From the NCBI GenBank assembly GCA_016647705.1, contig CM028329.1, positions 18,735,410 through 18,799,409 on the forward strand: a stretch of 64,000 bases of DNA. Direction: 5' to 3'. The stretch comes from Eucommia ulmoides (lineage: Eukaryota > Streptophyta > Magnoliopsida > Garryales > Eucommiaceae). Positions 32,628-42,577 of this stretch are shown here, piece by piece (the first letter of the stretch is position 1; the number at the start of each line of letters is the position of its first letter). The position numbers were made by a program, and so were the translations under genes. Under the pieces are notes generated by a model. The model was not told the origin of the DNA. It was given only the letters and a program-made list of their open reading frames with translations, and searched no databases.

Positions 32628-33292
32628 TCAAACAAAACCCTAGCCACTATTCACTTACAACTGTCGTCAGCCCTTTACAAGCCATCGACGACCGCCGTCG
32701 CTGGCCCTTTACAACCATTGATGACCTTCGCCGGCCTCCTACAACAACCGACGAAACTTTGCCGGCGCTTCTTACAACCAAGCGACAACCGAATGCTCTC
32801 CTATAGTTGACGATGAGCCCCCTTTACAACCGATGAACACTCGCGGCCCCCTACAACCGACAACCAAGCCTCGTTGGTCCTCTACAAGCCACTGAAAGCT
32901 CTCGTCGGAACCTTAACAGCCAACGACGACTTCGCATTGGTCTCTTACAGTCGCTGACAGCACTCGCCGGTCCCTTATAGCCACCGCTGCCGGATTTGCT
33001 CGAAGTCGATGAACCAAGCCAACTTTGAGCAACTCAGTAAGCTGACTCAACTCAGCATTAAGCAGCCTAGTTTTGCGAGATTTGCTCGTTGAAGGTCAAC
33101 CCGACAATTCTCAACCTCTGACGATTTTCCCCTGCCTTCACCATATCCGAAACTGCTTTGGCTACTGCTAGTGCTAACTCCACCAGGTTTCAACGTTGAA
33201 TAGAGGAACACCCTCGTATATGGTGCGACTACTGCAACAAGCCCCGTCATACACGGGAAACATGCTGGAAAATCCATGGGAAATCGAAAAAT
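32628..33292 (+). pseudogene. Copia-2 leader and remnant of gag (zinc knuckle only)
   Basis: After the PBS there is a GC-richer stretch with repeated CTTTACAACC / CCGACGAC motifs and no gag domain. At about 33,218-33,262 a knuckle CDYCNKPRHTRETC is encoded, which is the end of gag. The upstream gag body is absent, so this copy has an internal deletion of most of gag. Confidence 0.75.
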
Positions 33293-34840
33293 TTGAAGAA
33301 CAACAAGTCGGGAGAAAAATCTAAACGATCCTATGCTTCCGCGTATGAAGATGCAACCACTCCATTCAACAAAGAGCAGATTGATCAACGTCTGAAACTG
33401 CTGACTGCCAATCCATCATTCGGTACTCCTAATGCTTCCTTAGCTCAAACAGGTAGCAACTTTAGAGTTTTTTCTTGTTCCTTAATCACAGTTCCTTGGA
33501 TTATCAATTCAGGTGCTTCTGATCACATGACAAGTTTTTATCACCTTTTCAATACCTATTCACCGTGTTCTGGTGACGAAAGAATAAAGATTGTAGACAG
33601 TAGTTTCTCACCCATTGTAGGTAAAGGCCAAATAAAAATCTTAGATAGTATTAATCTAAAAATGGCCCTTCACATTCCTAAACTTACTTGTAACCTCTTA
33701 TCTGTAAGTAAACTATTGTGAGATTCTAACTGTCACGCCATGTTCTCTGAATCTCAATATTTTTTTAGGACCAGAGCTTGGGGAAGAAGATTGGCAATAC
33801 TAGATTGGTGGATGGTCTTTATTACTTTGAGGATAACTCTTTGAGAAATAAAACAACTCACGGCCCCAGTGGTATGAGTTCAACTTCTGTTCGTGATAAA
33901 ATCATGCTTTGTCACCTTAGACTAGGACATCCAAGTTTTCAATATCTTAAACATTTGTTTCCAACTTTGGTTAAAAATGTGGATTATTCTTCTTTTCATT
34001 GTGAAAGTTGTTTGTTTGTAAAAAGTCAGCGTACTCCATATATTTCAAAACCATATCGTGCATCCAAACATTTTTATTTAATTCACAGCGATGTATGAGG
34101 TCCCTCAAAAATCACAACACTATCCGAAAAAAGATGGTTTGTGACATTTATTGATGATCACACACGTTTATGTTGGATATATTTTATGCGTGCAAAATCT
34201 GATGTAGAAGCGTTATTTAAAGATTTTTGCATTATGCTCGAAAACCAATTTAAAATGAAGCCTAGCATTCTTCGCATAGATAATGGAACAAAATACTTCA
34301 ATGAATGTTTAAGTAGTTTTTTGAAAACAAATGGTATTCTACATCAATCCACATGTCGTGACACGCCCCAACAAAATGACATCGTTGAACGAAAAGTAAA
34401 CACTTACTTGAAGTCGCATGTGCACTTATGTTTTCTATGCATATTCCAAAATATTTGTGAGGCGATACTCTTTTAACAGCTACATAGTTAATAAATCGCA
34501 TGCCTACACGTATTCTAAACTTCACCACACCATTTGAAAATTTCAAAACACATTTTTCAGCTTCTAGGATGTTAGTTGACCTGCCTCTTAAAGTATTTGG
34601 TTGCACTTCCTAGTTCATATTCCTAGCCAATTTTGGTCTAAACTTGATCTTAGAGTAGAAAAATGTGTTTTCATCGGTTATGCACCAAATCAAAAGGGGT
34701 ATAAGTGTTACAATCCACAAACAAAAAAAATTCATGTCAGTATGGACGTCACGTTTTTAGAAAATGTTTCTTTCTTTGACAAAACTTCCCTTCAAGGGGA
34801 GAATCTAATAGAAGAGAATTTTTAGGTCACTGATGATCCT
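33293..34840 (+). pseudogene. Copia-2 protease, GAG-pre-integrase and integrase
   Basis: Blocks in order: INSGASDHMTSF (protease motif with Asn where the catalytic Asp belongs, near 33,506), HIPKLTCNLLSVSKLL, MLCHLRLGHPSFQYL and CESCLFVKSQRTPY (HHCC module), FIDDHTRLCWIYFM (near 34,144), LRIDNGTKYF, and DTPQQNDIVERK. The post-integrase part is VFIGYAPNQKGYKCY with VTFLEN (34,650-34,780). A TGA at 34,096-34,098 and frame changes after 34,440 break it. Confidence 0.85.
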
Positions 34841-35279
34841 CTCCCTACCACAGTCTTAGACATTTTTACTCCAACCCAGTAAAAAACAAGTGATGAAAAT
34901 ATTGAAAAACAAAAAGGGATCCCTACTAATACACTAGTACCGAGCATGATTCCCTCACAAACAGATGAAGAAATATCACGATTATGTACTGAGTTGCGGG
35001 TTTATACTCGGAGAGGTACAAAGAACAATGCAAATCAGCCTACCATTCTAGCACAAGGTCAATCCGACTCCCCAAGCAATGATCCAGGTAATCCTATCTC
35101 TTTATAACCTCCTAATGAACCTTCTTATTCTAGTATTCCTTCAAATCTCAATATTCTTATAGCCATAAGGAAATGAGTCAAAACCTGCACCAATCATCCC
35201 ATATCTAAATATGTATCCTACACAAAACTTTCCGAACCTTATAGAGCCTTTACTTCTAAAATTACTAATCTGTTTATCC

Positions 35280-36817
35280 CAAGGAACATTGAGGAAGCAC
35301 TAGGTGATCCAGGTCGGAAACTAGCAGTTTTGAAAGAGATGAATACTCTTAAAAGGAGTGGTACGTGGGAAATAATTGATTCACCAAAAGATACAAAGAT
35401 AGTTGGATGCAAGTGGGTATTTATAGTCAAGTGTAAGGTAGATGGAAGCGTAGAACGGTACAAAGCAAGGCTCGTGGCTAAAGGGTTCACACAGACATAT
35501 GGGATAGACTACCAAGAAACATTTGCTCTAGTTGTTAAGATAAACTCGATTCGGATTCTATTGTCCCTAGTAGTGAATCTTGATTGGCCATTACACCAAT
35601 TAGACGTAAAAAATGCCTTTCTAAATGGAGACTTGGAGAAGGAAGTGTGCATGAGTTTACCACCAGGCTCTGAAAGAAAGATAGGATAAGGAAAGGTGTT
35701 CAAGCTAAAGAAGTCACTATACAGCCTAAAACAGTCTCCTAGAGCGTGGTTTGAATGCTTTTGAACCATTGTAAAAGGTCACAGTTTTCAACAAAGCCAA
35801 GCAGATCATACCATGTTCTATAGACACTCAATTGATGGTAAGATTGCCATTTTAATTGTCTAGTTAGATGATATCATCTTACCAGGAAGTGATAGTGATG
35901 AGTTGGGAAGACTTAAAAGGAAATTTGCGGATGACTTTGAGATTAAAGACCTAGGTCCATCGAAGTATTTTCTTGGAATGGAATTCGCTATATCAAAGGA
36001 AGGCATATTTGTAAGTAAAATGAAGTATGTACTCGACCTACTGAATGAAACAGGGCTACTCGGGTGCAAAGCTGCAAAAACTCCAAGCGAACTGAATGAG
36101 AGGCTACAACTGGCTAAACCTGAACCAGTGGTAAATCGAGAACAATATCAAAGACTAGTGGGGCGGTTAATCTACTTATCACATACCCGTCCGGATATAG
36201 CTTTCGCAGTAAGCATGGTCAGCCAATTCATGCGCTCACAGGGGTAAGAACATTTTAAAGCTGCCTATAGAATCCTGAGGTTCTTGAAAGGTACACTCGG
36301 AAAAGGAATTTTGTTTAAAAAATGTGGCCACCAACTGGTAGAGGTATATACTGATGTAGATTGGGCTGGGAGCATCACGGACATGAGATCAACATTCGGG
36401 TATTGCACTTTCGTTGGTGGGAACCTTGTCACATGGCGAAGCAAAAAATAAAATGTCGTAGCTAGAAGTAGTGCAGAAGCGAAGTACAGATCCGTAGCTC
36501 ACGGCATATGTGAAGTGTTATGGATTAACAGATTGCTAGCAGAGTTGAAGATGTCCAATCTAGCACCTATGAAAGTCTACTGTGACAACAAATCAGCTAT
36601 TACAATCGCTCACAATCCGGTGCTACATGATCGGACAAAACATGTGGTAGTGGATAAGCATTTCATTAAGGAAAAGATTGAGAGTGAACAAATATGTATG
36701 CCGTATGTACCGACTTACGAACAAATCACAGATATTCTAACAAAAGGATTACCAAAGAAGAGATTCGATTACCTAGTACGCAAGCTGACAATGGAAGATA
36801 TCTTCATACCAGTTTGA
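35280..36817 (+). pseudogene. Copia-2 RT and RNase H
   Basis: RT blocks: [61 protein letters not shown]. The YVDD position reads V-stop-LDD (TAG near 35,863). Then DFEIKDLGPSKYFLGMEFA, LVGRLIYLSHTRPDIAFAV, VYTDVDWAGS, ARSSAEAKYRS, CDNKSAI and HDRTKHVVVDKHFIKEK follow. At least five stops lie in one otherwise continuous frame, most of them TAG or TAA in place of Gln, Trp or Tyr-type codons. It ends directly before the PPT. Confidence 0.9.
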
Positions 36818-36824
36818 GGAGGAG

Positions 36825-37005
36825 TGTTGGAATAATTGATTGATTATTTGATTGATTATTTTGTATATAGAAAGTCAAATATATAGATTAGGAAAATACT
36901 TAATTGTCATTAGTTAGTTACATTTTATTAATTCCTAAATTTTCCTATATGTAGTCTCATATTGTATGATTAACAAAATACTACGATTGATTATTGTATT
37001 CAAGT
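36825..37005 (+). repeat. Copia-2 3' LTR
   Basis: 181 bp, begins TGTTGGAATAATTGATTG after GAGGAGGAG and ends CAAGT, followed by the TTATC duplication and the resumed Gypsy-1 LTR. Confidence 0.92.
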
Positions 37006-37122
37006 TTATCAAATTCATAGTTATTGATTCAGTTCATATCATTTGGTATCAAGGGCACGTACCTGGGGGGTTGTTGTGCGATCGTTGAATCTGTTCATCA
37101 TCATCTTCACCATCGACTACTG

Positions 37123-38030
37123 ATGGCAGCCAAAAATGTTGCTCAACGGATCGATGCGATGGAGGAGAACCAGAAGGAAATTCAATAGGAAGTAGGATCG
37201 ATGAAGGAAGAGATGTAGAATATGAATAAAAGACTGAACCAACTACTTAAGTACCATGAGGAATCAGCTCGACACGCTTCATTTTCGTCGTCTGGCAAAG
37301 TGACGGAGGCTAGGGTGCTCAAACCGATGGTGGGAGGTTCACAAGAAAATGAAGGTAACCCTAATTTTCCCAATTCAATCACCCATCTTCCAGATTCAAC
37401 GACCCACCTTTTCGATTCGCGCTCAGATTTTTGATTTTAGAAATTGGAGATGCCGTTGTTCGACGGCACCAAACCTGATAGTTGGATCTTGAAGGCTGAA
37501 TGCTATTTTGCTCTCTACCGGTTCACGAACAAAGAGAAGATTGAAGTGGCGGTCGTCGGCTTCGAAGGTGACGCCTTACTGTGGTACCAGTGGGAAACCA
37601 AACGCAGATCCATCGCGTCGTGGGAGGAATTGAAGATCCTGCTGCTGAAACAATTTCGTTCAACACAAATAAGGTTGCTCCACGAACAGTGGTTGGCCTT
37701 GGAGTAGACTGGCGACGTTCATGATTATCGCCAGAGATTTATCGAAATATCGGTGCCGTTGGAGGATTTGTCGAAGAAGGTTGCTCTTGGAAAATTCATC
37801 ATAGGGTTGAATCCCAACATTTAGGCCAGGATACGGGTTATGGAGCCTACCGATTTGGGTTGGGCCATGAATTTGGCCCAGAAGATTGAAGAAAAATTGT
37901 GGGTGGCCTAGTTTGTCAAGCCCAATGCTTTAAATAATGTTGCTGATCCATCAGGTGAAATTCGACTAGCCAACTTTTCAAGCCCAACAACTTGGATCAA
38001 CCCATTGCTTCATCAAACCCAGAAGAAAAA
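37123..38030 (+). pseudogene. Gypsy-1 gag, riddled with stops in one frame
   Basis: From ATG 37,123 a single frame gives MAAKNVAQRIDAMEENQKEI, then LEMPLFDGTKPDSWILKAE, VAVVGFEGDALLWYQWE, WEELKILLLKQFRS and HDYRQRFIEISVPLEDLS, the retrotransposon gag (Retrotrans_gag) pattern. In-frame stops occur at about 37,186, 37,216, 37,432, 37,438, 37,705, 37,822 and 37,909. Most are TAG/TGA preceded by contexts consistent with C-to-T change in CAG/CGA/TGG. Frame is otherwise kept, so damage is mostly substitutional. Confidence 0.82.
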
Positions 38031-38179
38031 AATTAGGTTGTTAAATTGTTTTTTGGCCGAGAAGAAGGAAGAAAAAACATGGGTCGGGCCGTGGATAATT
38101 CTAATCCTAGCAATATGAGTTGTTTTGCACAAGTTGGGACTTTTGCTCGATTAATTTCTTATAGTTCTAAAATAGCCTA

Positions 38180-38340
38180 CAGTGGTAATCCTTGCTTTGC
38201 TTTTCGTAGTGCACTGCTCAAAGCTCACAAAGATCACCGCGGGCGGTCTAAAAGAATGGTGTGGGATCCCGAAAAACTGCCAATAACAAGAGTAATAAAC
38301 TTCACCTTGAGGACAAGGTGAATGTTTGGGCGGCGGGTAA
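38180..38340 (+). pseudogene. Gypsy-1 extreme 3' end of pol
   Basis: A frame containing NKLHLEDKVNVWAAGNV directly before the 3' LTR matches the usual C-terminus of plant Ty3/gypsy pol (LEDKV...GxGNV). Everything between gag and this tail is absent, which shows an internal deletion. Confidence 0.65.
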
Positions 38341-38660
38341 TGTTAGGCCCCAAGTTGGTTTTGCTTATTCTAGAAGGAACGGTAAAATAGGGAGAGGAAA
38401 ATGGTGTGGTTATGTTTGTTATGCTGTTTTACATTCTGTTTTAGAGTTGGTTATGGGAGTAGGATATAAGGAGAAGATTGACGTTGTTGAGGGTATGGAG
38501 AAATTGTGAATTGTTTTGGATTGAGCTTAGCTCATTTGGAGAGTTCCCAAGCCTCTTGAATGCTTGGTTTATCTTTGTTATTTTCAGATTGTTCAATAAA
38601 ATACCATAACTACTGTTTTTAGTTCTTATCACAGTGTTCTAATTCTTATCAAATTCATAG
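38341..38660 (+). repeat. Gypsy-1 3' LTR
   Basis: Starts TGTTAGGCCCCAAGTTGG and stays colinear with the 5' LTR to AAATTCATAG. It preserves the uninterrupted TTATC site into which Copia-2 inserted in the 5' copy. Confidence 0.88.
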
Positions 38661-38744
38661 CTAAAATTTTTGGAAGTTTGATTGGATTTAGTCCCGAGAC
38701 TTTTTAATCATTGAAGGTATTAAGTGATTTTAATATTTGAAGTT

Positions 38745-38827
38745 GTTTTACTTTTGGGCAAATTACATTTTTGGTCTTCGAACTTGTAAGCTATTGTGTA
38801 TGTGGTCCTCCAACTTGAGACCTCTAT
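38745..38827 (+). mobile_element. Left TIR of an old long-TIR transposon, first part
   Basis: GGGCAAATTACATTTTTGGTC, then TCGAACTTGTAAG and ATGTGGTCCTCCAACTTGAGA, pair with the reverse complement of 59,430-59,530 (TTTTTAGTCATCGAACTTG, TATGTAGCCCTCTAACTC). Copia-4 interrupts this TIR; its continuation is at 51,327-51,410. The superfamily is not certain; TIR length suggests Mutator-like. Confidence 0.6.
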
Positions 38828-38950
38828 TGAAGAGTATTTATGTAATTCCTGTATTATTGAGGGTTATTGTATTCTTTTCATATTTCTATTATAAATAGAG
38901 GGAGAGACTGACAAAATAGTCAAGCCGTCACATTCTTTTCTATCGTAACA
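38828..38950 (+). repeat. Copia-4 5' LTR remnant
   Basis: 123 bp starting TGAAGAGTATTTATGTAATT, with a TATAAATAGAGGGAGAG promoter-like core and ending CTATCGTAACA. It resembles the Copia-3 LTR (GGTATTTAC, TATTATAAATAGAGG, AACA end). Confidence 0.7.
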
Positions 38951-39417
38951 TTGTATGCAAAATAGGTTTTTACTAATCGCATAGTTTTTCCGTACCAATT
39001 TTTTTTCCTACTATTTTTTTCCCCATTTTTAGTCGCATGACAAAAAAAAAAAAAAAAAAGAGATGAAGAAATAGTGCATGAACCTTAGCCGTCACCTCCA
39101 GTCGGTTCTCTTTGATGTTTCTCCAGTTGCGAGCCTCGTCGGAGTTCTGCCGTCGACACATGACTTTGCCACTGCCATGCAACCTTCGTTGGTGCAGAAA
39201 TTCGCAGTGGATGCAAGTCTTTGCACGTTTTCCGTTGCTCCCTCACAACTTACCAGATCGAGCTCGCCTAGCTCCGGTCACCTTCGAACGTGCCAGCCAT
39301 AATTTCCTTTACTCCAACCTCCAACGAACCGCCAACAACCTCCATCCAATGTTGTCTCAACGAGGATGAAGGTTTAAACATTTTAACCAAGTCCTTTTTT
39401 TTTTACCTTCTTTCCTT

Positions 39418-39418
39418 A

Positions 39419-39482
<64 letters not shown>

Positions 39483-39560
39483 TCTTTTTTCTTCCTAATT
39501 GTCTGTTATTAAAAAAAAAAAAAAGGAAAACAAACAACAAAAAAAAAAAAAAAAAAAAAG
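39418..39560. repeat. (ATT)n microsatellite followed by A-rich run
   Basis: About 22 uninterrupted TTA/ATT units at 39,418-39,482, then T-rich sequence and A runs at 39,510-39,524 and 39,540-39,559. The poly-Tyr reading frame across it is an artefact. Confidence 0.95.
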
Positions 39561-39714
39561 TTGGTTAATGTCCCTTATCTAAGCTATATCACTCAATCAT
39601 GTTTGTTTGTTTCCCTTCTCTATAAATGTTTTGTCCAAGTTATAGTTATTTTTGTGGGAGTTCCCCCCAATCTCCTGTGTATTGTCTCATATGTTTTAAA
39701 GGGCACCAATATCG

Positions 39715-39933
39715 ATGGTTTCACCTCAACCGTTAACAACACGTAAGTTGAATGAGACCAACTACTTACAATTGTCAAAAGCTATGAAAGTTGCCCTTGC
39801 TGGACAAGAAAAACATCATCATCTCGCTGAATCCGCACTGGCCCAAGATGATAAGAAGTACAAGGAGCGTATTCAAGTTGATTTTGCAGATTCTATCTAT
39901 GTTGTGGAATACAATAGAGCCTTAGATTGTTGA
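39715..39933 (+). pseudogene. Copia-4 gag N-terminal piece
   Basis: LNETNYLQLSKAMKVALAGQEK resembles the N-terminal 'LNGTNYxxWSxAxxxxL' block of copia gag (gag_3/UBN2 families). It is followed by a stop, and the remaining gag is unrecognisable up to 40,080. Confidence 0.6.
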
Positions 39934-40079
39934 TATGTGTACTCATCTGGATACGTGCAAAACGATCAGGGAATATCTTCGTGTTTTATATTATAGTAAT
40001 CTTACCCGGATGTATGATTTATCGATCGAGTATTTCTAGCTCCATCAAGCCATACAATCTATTACAAATGAGTGCTGAA

Positions 40080-40536
40080 TGGGACCAACTTCCTTTTCTT
40101 TTTTCTTGATTTTTTTCTTATTCAGGATTTGGGGACTAGGAAGACGATTGGATCTGGGCGTGAGTGTAATGGCATATACTATTTTGATGATGGGGATGGA
40201 ACTTCTGCTGCCCACTACTACTTATCCTATCGTTGCATCTGCTCACCAAATTTATTGCCTCCTTGGTCATCCATCCGTTGCCAATCTCAAACTTCTTGTC
40301 CCTAGTCTTACTCATGTGTCCTCCTTAGATTGTGACTCGTGTCAATTAGGGAAGCATGATCATGTGTCTTTCCCTTTCTAAGTCAATAAAAGAGAGAAGA
40401 GTCCATTTCTGTTAGTTCATACTAATATTTGGGGTTCGTCTCGTGTGTCTTCCATTTTGGGATTTCGTTAATCATAGCATTTTTGGATGATTTTTATGAG
40501 TTACTTGGTTGTATTTAATGAAAGATCATTCAGAGT
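40080..40536 (+). pseudogene. Copia-4 GAG-pre-integrase and integrase start
   Basis: In adjacent frames: QDLGTRKTIGSGRECNGIYYF, SAHQIYCLLGHPSVANLKLL and LDCDSCQLGKHDHVSF, the copia HHCC module. Decayed integrase-core coding follows ('VFNERSF'-type sequence replacing the WLYLMK block). Several stops are present. At 40,536 it is cut by Copia-3 and continues at 44,918. Confidence 0.8.
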
Positions 40537-40676
40537 TGTTAAAAGGGTATTTACCTATTTCCAGTATTATTTAGGGTTTCACATATTGTTTAGGGTTTCT
40601 TGTATTGTTCCTGAATTACTATTATAAATAGAGGAAGAGGTTAACACAATGAGTAAGCCTTCTCATTACTTTAACA
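40537..40676 (+). repeat. Copia-3 5' LTR
   Basis: 140 bp with an internal TATAAATAGAGG promoter-like motif near 40,623. The sequence after it, TAATATCTAGAG, is a degenerate version of the tRNA-Met PBS. Confidence 0.9.
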
Positions 40677-41660
40677 TAATATCTAGAGTAGGTTATAGGA
40701 GATTGATTGAATAAATCTATTCAAACTATTTTTTTTTCTGCCTCTTTCATTTTCCATATTGAAAAAAAAAAAAAGTTCTAAACCCTAGCAGTTCTCAAAT
40801 CTCCTAGCTGCTGCCGCCGCCGCAACCCTAGCACGACGCTCACTGACCTTCGCCAACCATCCCTGGTGCTTCGCCGGCCGTCGCCTGACTGGATTTGCGA
40901 CTCCAGCCGTAGTTTCGTAGATTTGATTCGCCCTAACCACTGTTTAACCTCGCCGACGTTCGCTGACCCTTGCCTGACCTTCGCCGGCCTTCGCTAGACG
41001 TTGATTGCTCTAGCTTGAGACTCACGGCCTTCAGGACTCACCGGATGAAAGTTATAAGTTGTATTCTGGCGTAACTTGGTTGTCTTTTCTCACACACAGT
41101 AACGTTGATGAGCTGCTTCTGATCCAGCGGTACCACAAGGGTTGTTGCTCGTGAGAATATCCATCTTTTCATGAGTATTGTTCTGATTCCACATGTTCTA
41201 GCTCTATAGTTGTTTGTGGTGTTGGTTTGTTTCCACTTTGTTTGTTAGTTGTTGTATTGGCAGGAATTAATGTCGATCGCTACCGATCAAGGGAAACGAG
41301 GTGACCGAGGAAGTAGTAGTAATGAATTTCGAGATAGCCCTTGTCGTGGTCAATATCGTCAGTGTTTACTTTATGACAAAAAAAATCATACCCAAGATAC
41401 TTGTTGGTACAGAGTTGGTCGTTCTCTTCAGTATACTCATGCGACAACTTCTGATCAAGTTTCTCTCGTTTCATCTTCCAACTCTTCAACTCCCAAGGCT
41501 ATTTTTGATGACGAGTATGTTCAGTTCCTCCAATTTAATGCATCCAAGTAGACATCTACCCCCATTACTTCGCTAGCTCAACGAGGTAATCTTACCGCAT
41601 ATCTTTCTTTTCATCATTCCCCTTCTACACCTTGGATAATAGACTTTGCTGCCACTGATC
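40677..41660 (+). pseudogene. Copia-3 leader and gag remnant
   Basis: The leader contains a GC-rich segment with TTCGCCGGCC/CTGACCTTCGCC repeats (40,800-41,000) and no gag body. At 41,340-41,420 a degenerate zinc knuckle (CLLYDKKNHTQDTCW) marks the gag end. The protease signature near 41,640 reads IIDFAATDHML, with Ser-Gly of the DSGA motif replaced. Both the gag deletion and the protease change indicate a non-autonomous copy. Confidence 0.75.
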
Positions 41661-41662
41661 AC

Positions 41663-42577
41663 ATGTTAGGTATATCTTCTTTATTTACTCATATTCAGTC
41701 ATCTCCCTCATTGACCCCTGTTACCGTTGCTGATGGTTCCACTGTCACTGTTCGTGGTATTGGCGCTGTGGAATTTTCACCCCCTTTCTCTTTATTCTCT
41801 GTTTTGTATATTCTCTTTTTTGCTTTTAATTTGATATCAGTGAGTAAGCTTACTCAACAACTTAATTATTCTGTTTATTTCTTTCCTGATTCTGTCATTA
41901 TTCAAGATTTGAAAACACAGAAGACGATTGGCATAGGGCGTAAGAAAAATGGCCTTTATTACTTCGACAATCACGACGAGGCACATGTTATCCCGCCCAC
42001 TGCCTGTCCTGCCATTGCCTCTGCCCACCAAATTCATTGTTGCCTAGGTCATCATTGTCTTGCTAATCTAAAGGTACTTGTTCCTAGTTTACATCATTTG
42101 TCCTCCTTAGATTGTGAGTTTTGTCAGTTGGGAAAGTATCATCGTACTTCATTTACTTTTCCAGCTCAGTTTCGAGCATCGAGTCCCTTTTGTTTAGTTC
42201 ATTCAGACATTTGGGGTCCTTCTTGTATCGCCTCTACATTAGGCTTTCGTTATTTTGTCACATTTGTCGATGATTTCTCCAGGGTTCTATGGCTCTATCT
42301 AATGAAAGATCGTTATGAATTGTTCTCCATTTTCTCTGCCTTCTGTGCCGAAATTAAAACTCAATTTAATGTGCCAGTGCATATACTTCGTAGTGACAAT
42401 GCTCGAGAATATTTTTCTCAACCCTTTACTTCATTCATGTCACAGTCTGGTATACTGCATCAGTCTTCTTATCCTCACACACCGCAGCAAAATGGAGTCG
42501 CTAAGCGTAAGAATCGACATCTCCTAGAAGTGACTCGAACTCTGATGTTTGAGGTGAATCCAAACACTTCTGGGTAG
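41663..42577 (+). pseudogene. Copia-3 GAG-pre-integrase and integrase core
   Basis: An open frame of 304 codons: FFPDSVIIQDLKTQKTIGIG, SAHQIHCCLGHHCLANLK, LDCEFCQLGKYHRTSF (HHCC module), LVHSDIWGPS, FVTFVDDFSRVLWLYLMK, ILRSDNAREYFS and TPQQNGVAKRKNRHLLEV. The D-D-E triad positions are D in HSDIWG, D in RSDN and, at the third, K in VAKRKN where Glu is usual. It ends in TAG shortly after the core. Confidence 0.9.

Larger units (their letters stand above)
32435..37005 (+). mobile_element. Copia-2: gag-deleted Ty1/copia element nested in the Gypsy-1 LTR
   Basis: The 4571-bp element has two 181-bp LTRs (32,435-32,615 and 36,825-37,005). The target duplication TTATC is present at 32,430-32,434 and 37,006-37,010; the uninterrupted site exists in the Gypsy-1 3' LTR at 38,646-38,650. 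PBS TGGCATCAGAGC lies at 32,616-32,627 and PPT GAGGAGGAG at 36,816-36,824. Both LTRs end CAAGT instead of the usual CA. Pol is recognisable from protease to RNase H but carries many stops. The main gag body is missing. Confidence 0.93.
32126..38660 (+). mobile_element. Gypsy-1: pol-deleted Ty3/gypsy element hosting Copia-2
   Basis: The 5' LTR begins TGTTAGGCCCCAAGTTGG at 32,126 and is interrupted at 32,434 by Copia-2. It resumes at 37,011. The 3' LTR starts at 38,341 with the same sequence. Internally there is a PBS-like TTGGTATCAAGGGC (from 37,043), a gag with many stops (37,123 to about 38,030), and then only the extreme end of pol (HLEDKVNVWAAGNV, about 38,285-38,340). Protease, RT and integrase are absent, so about 4-5 kb has been lost relative to a complete element. 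No clean target duplication was found (flanks CATGT and CTAAA), so one end may be eroded. Confidence 0.82.
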
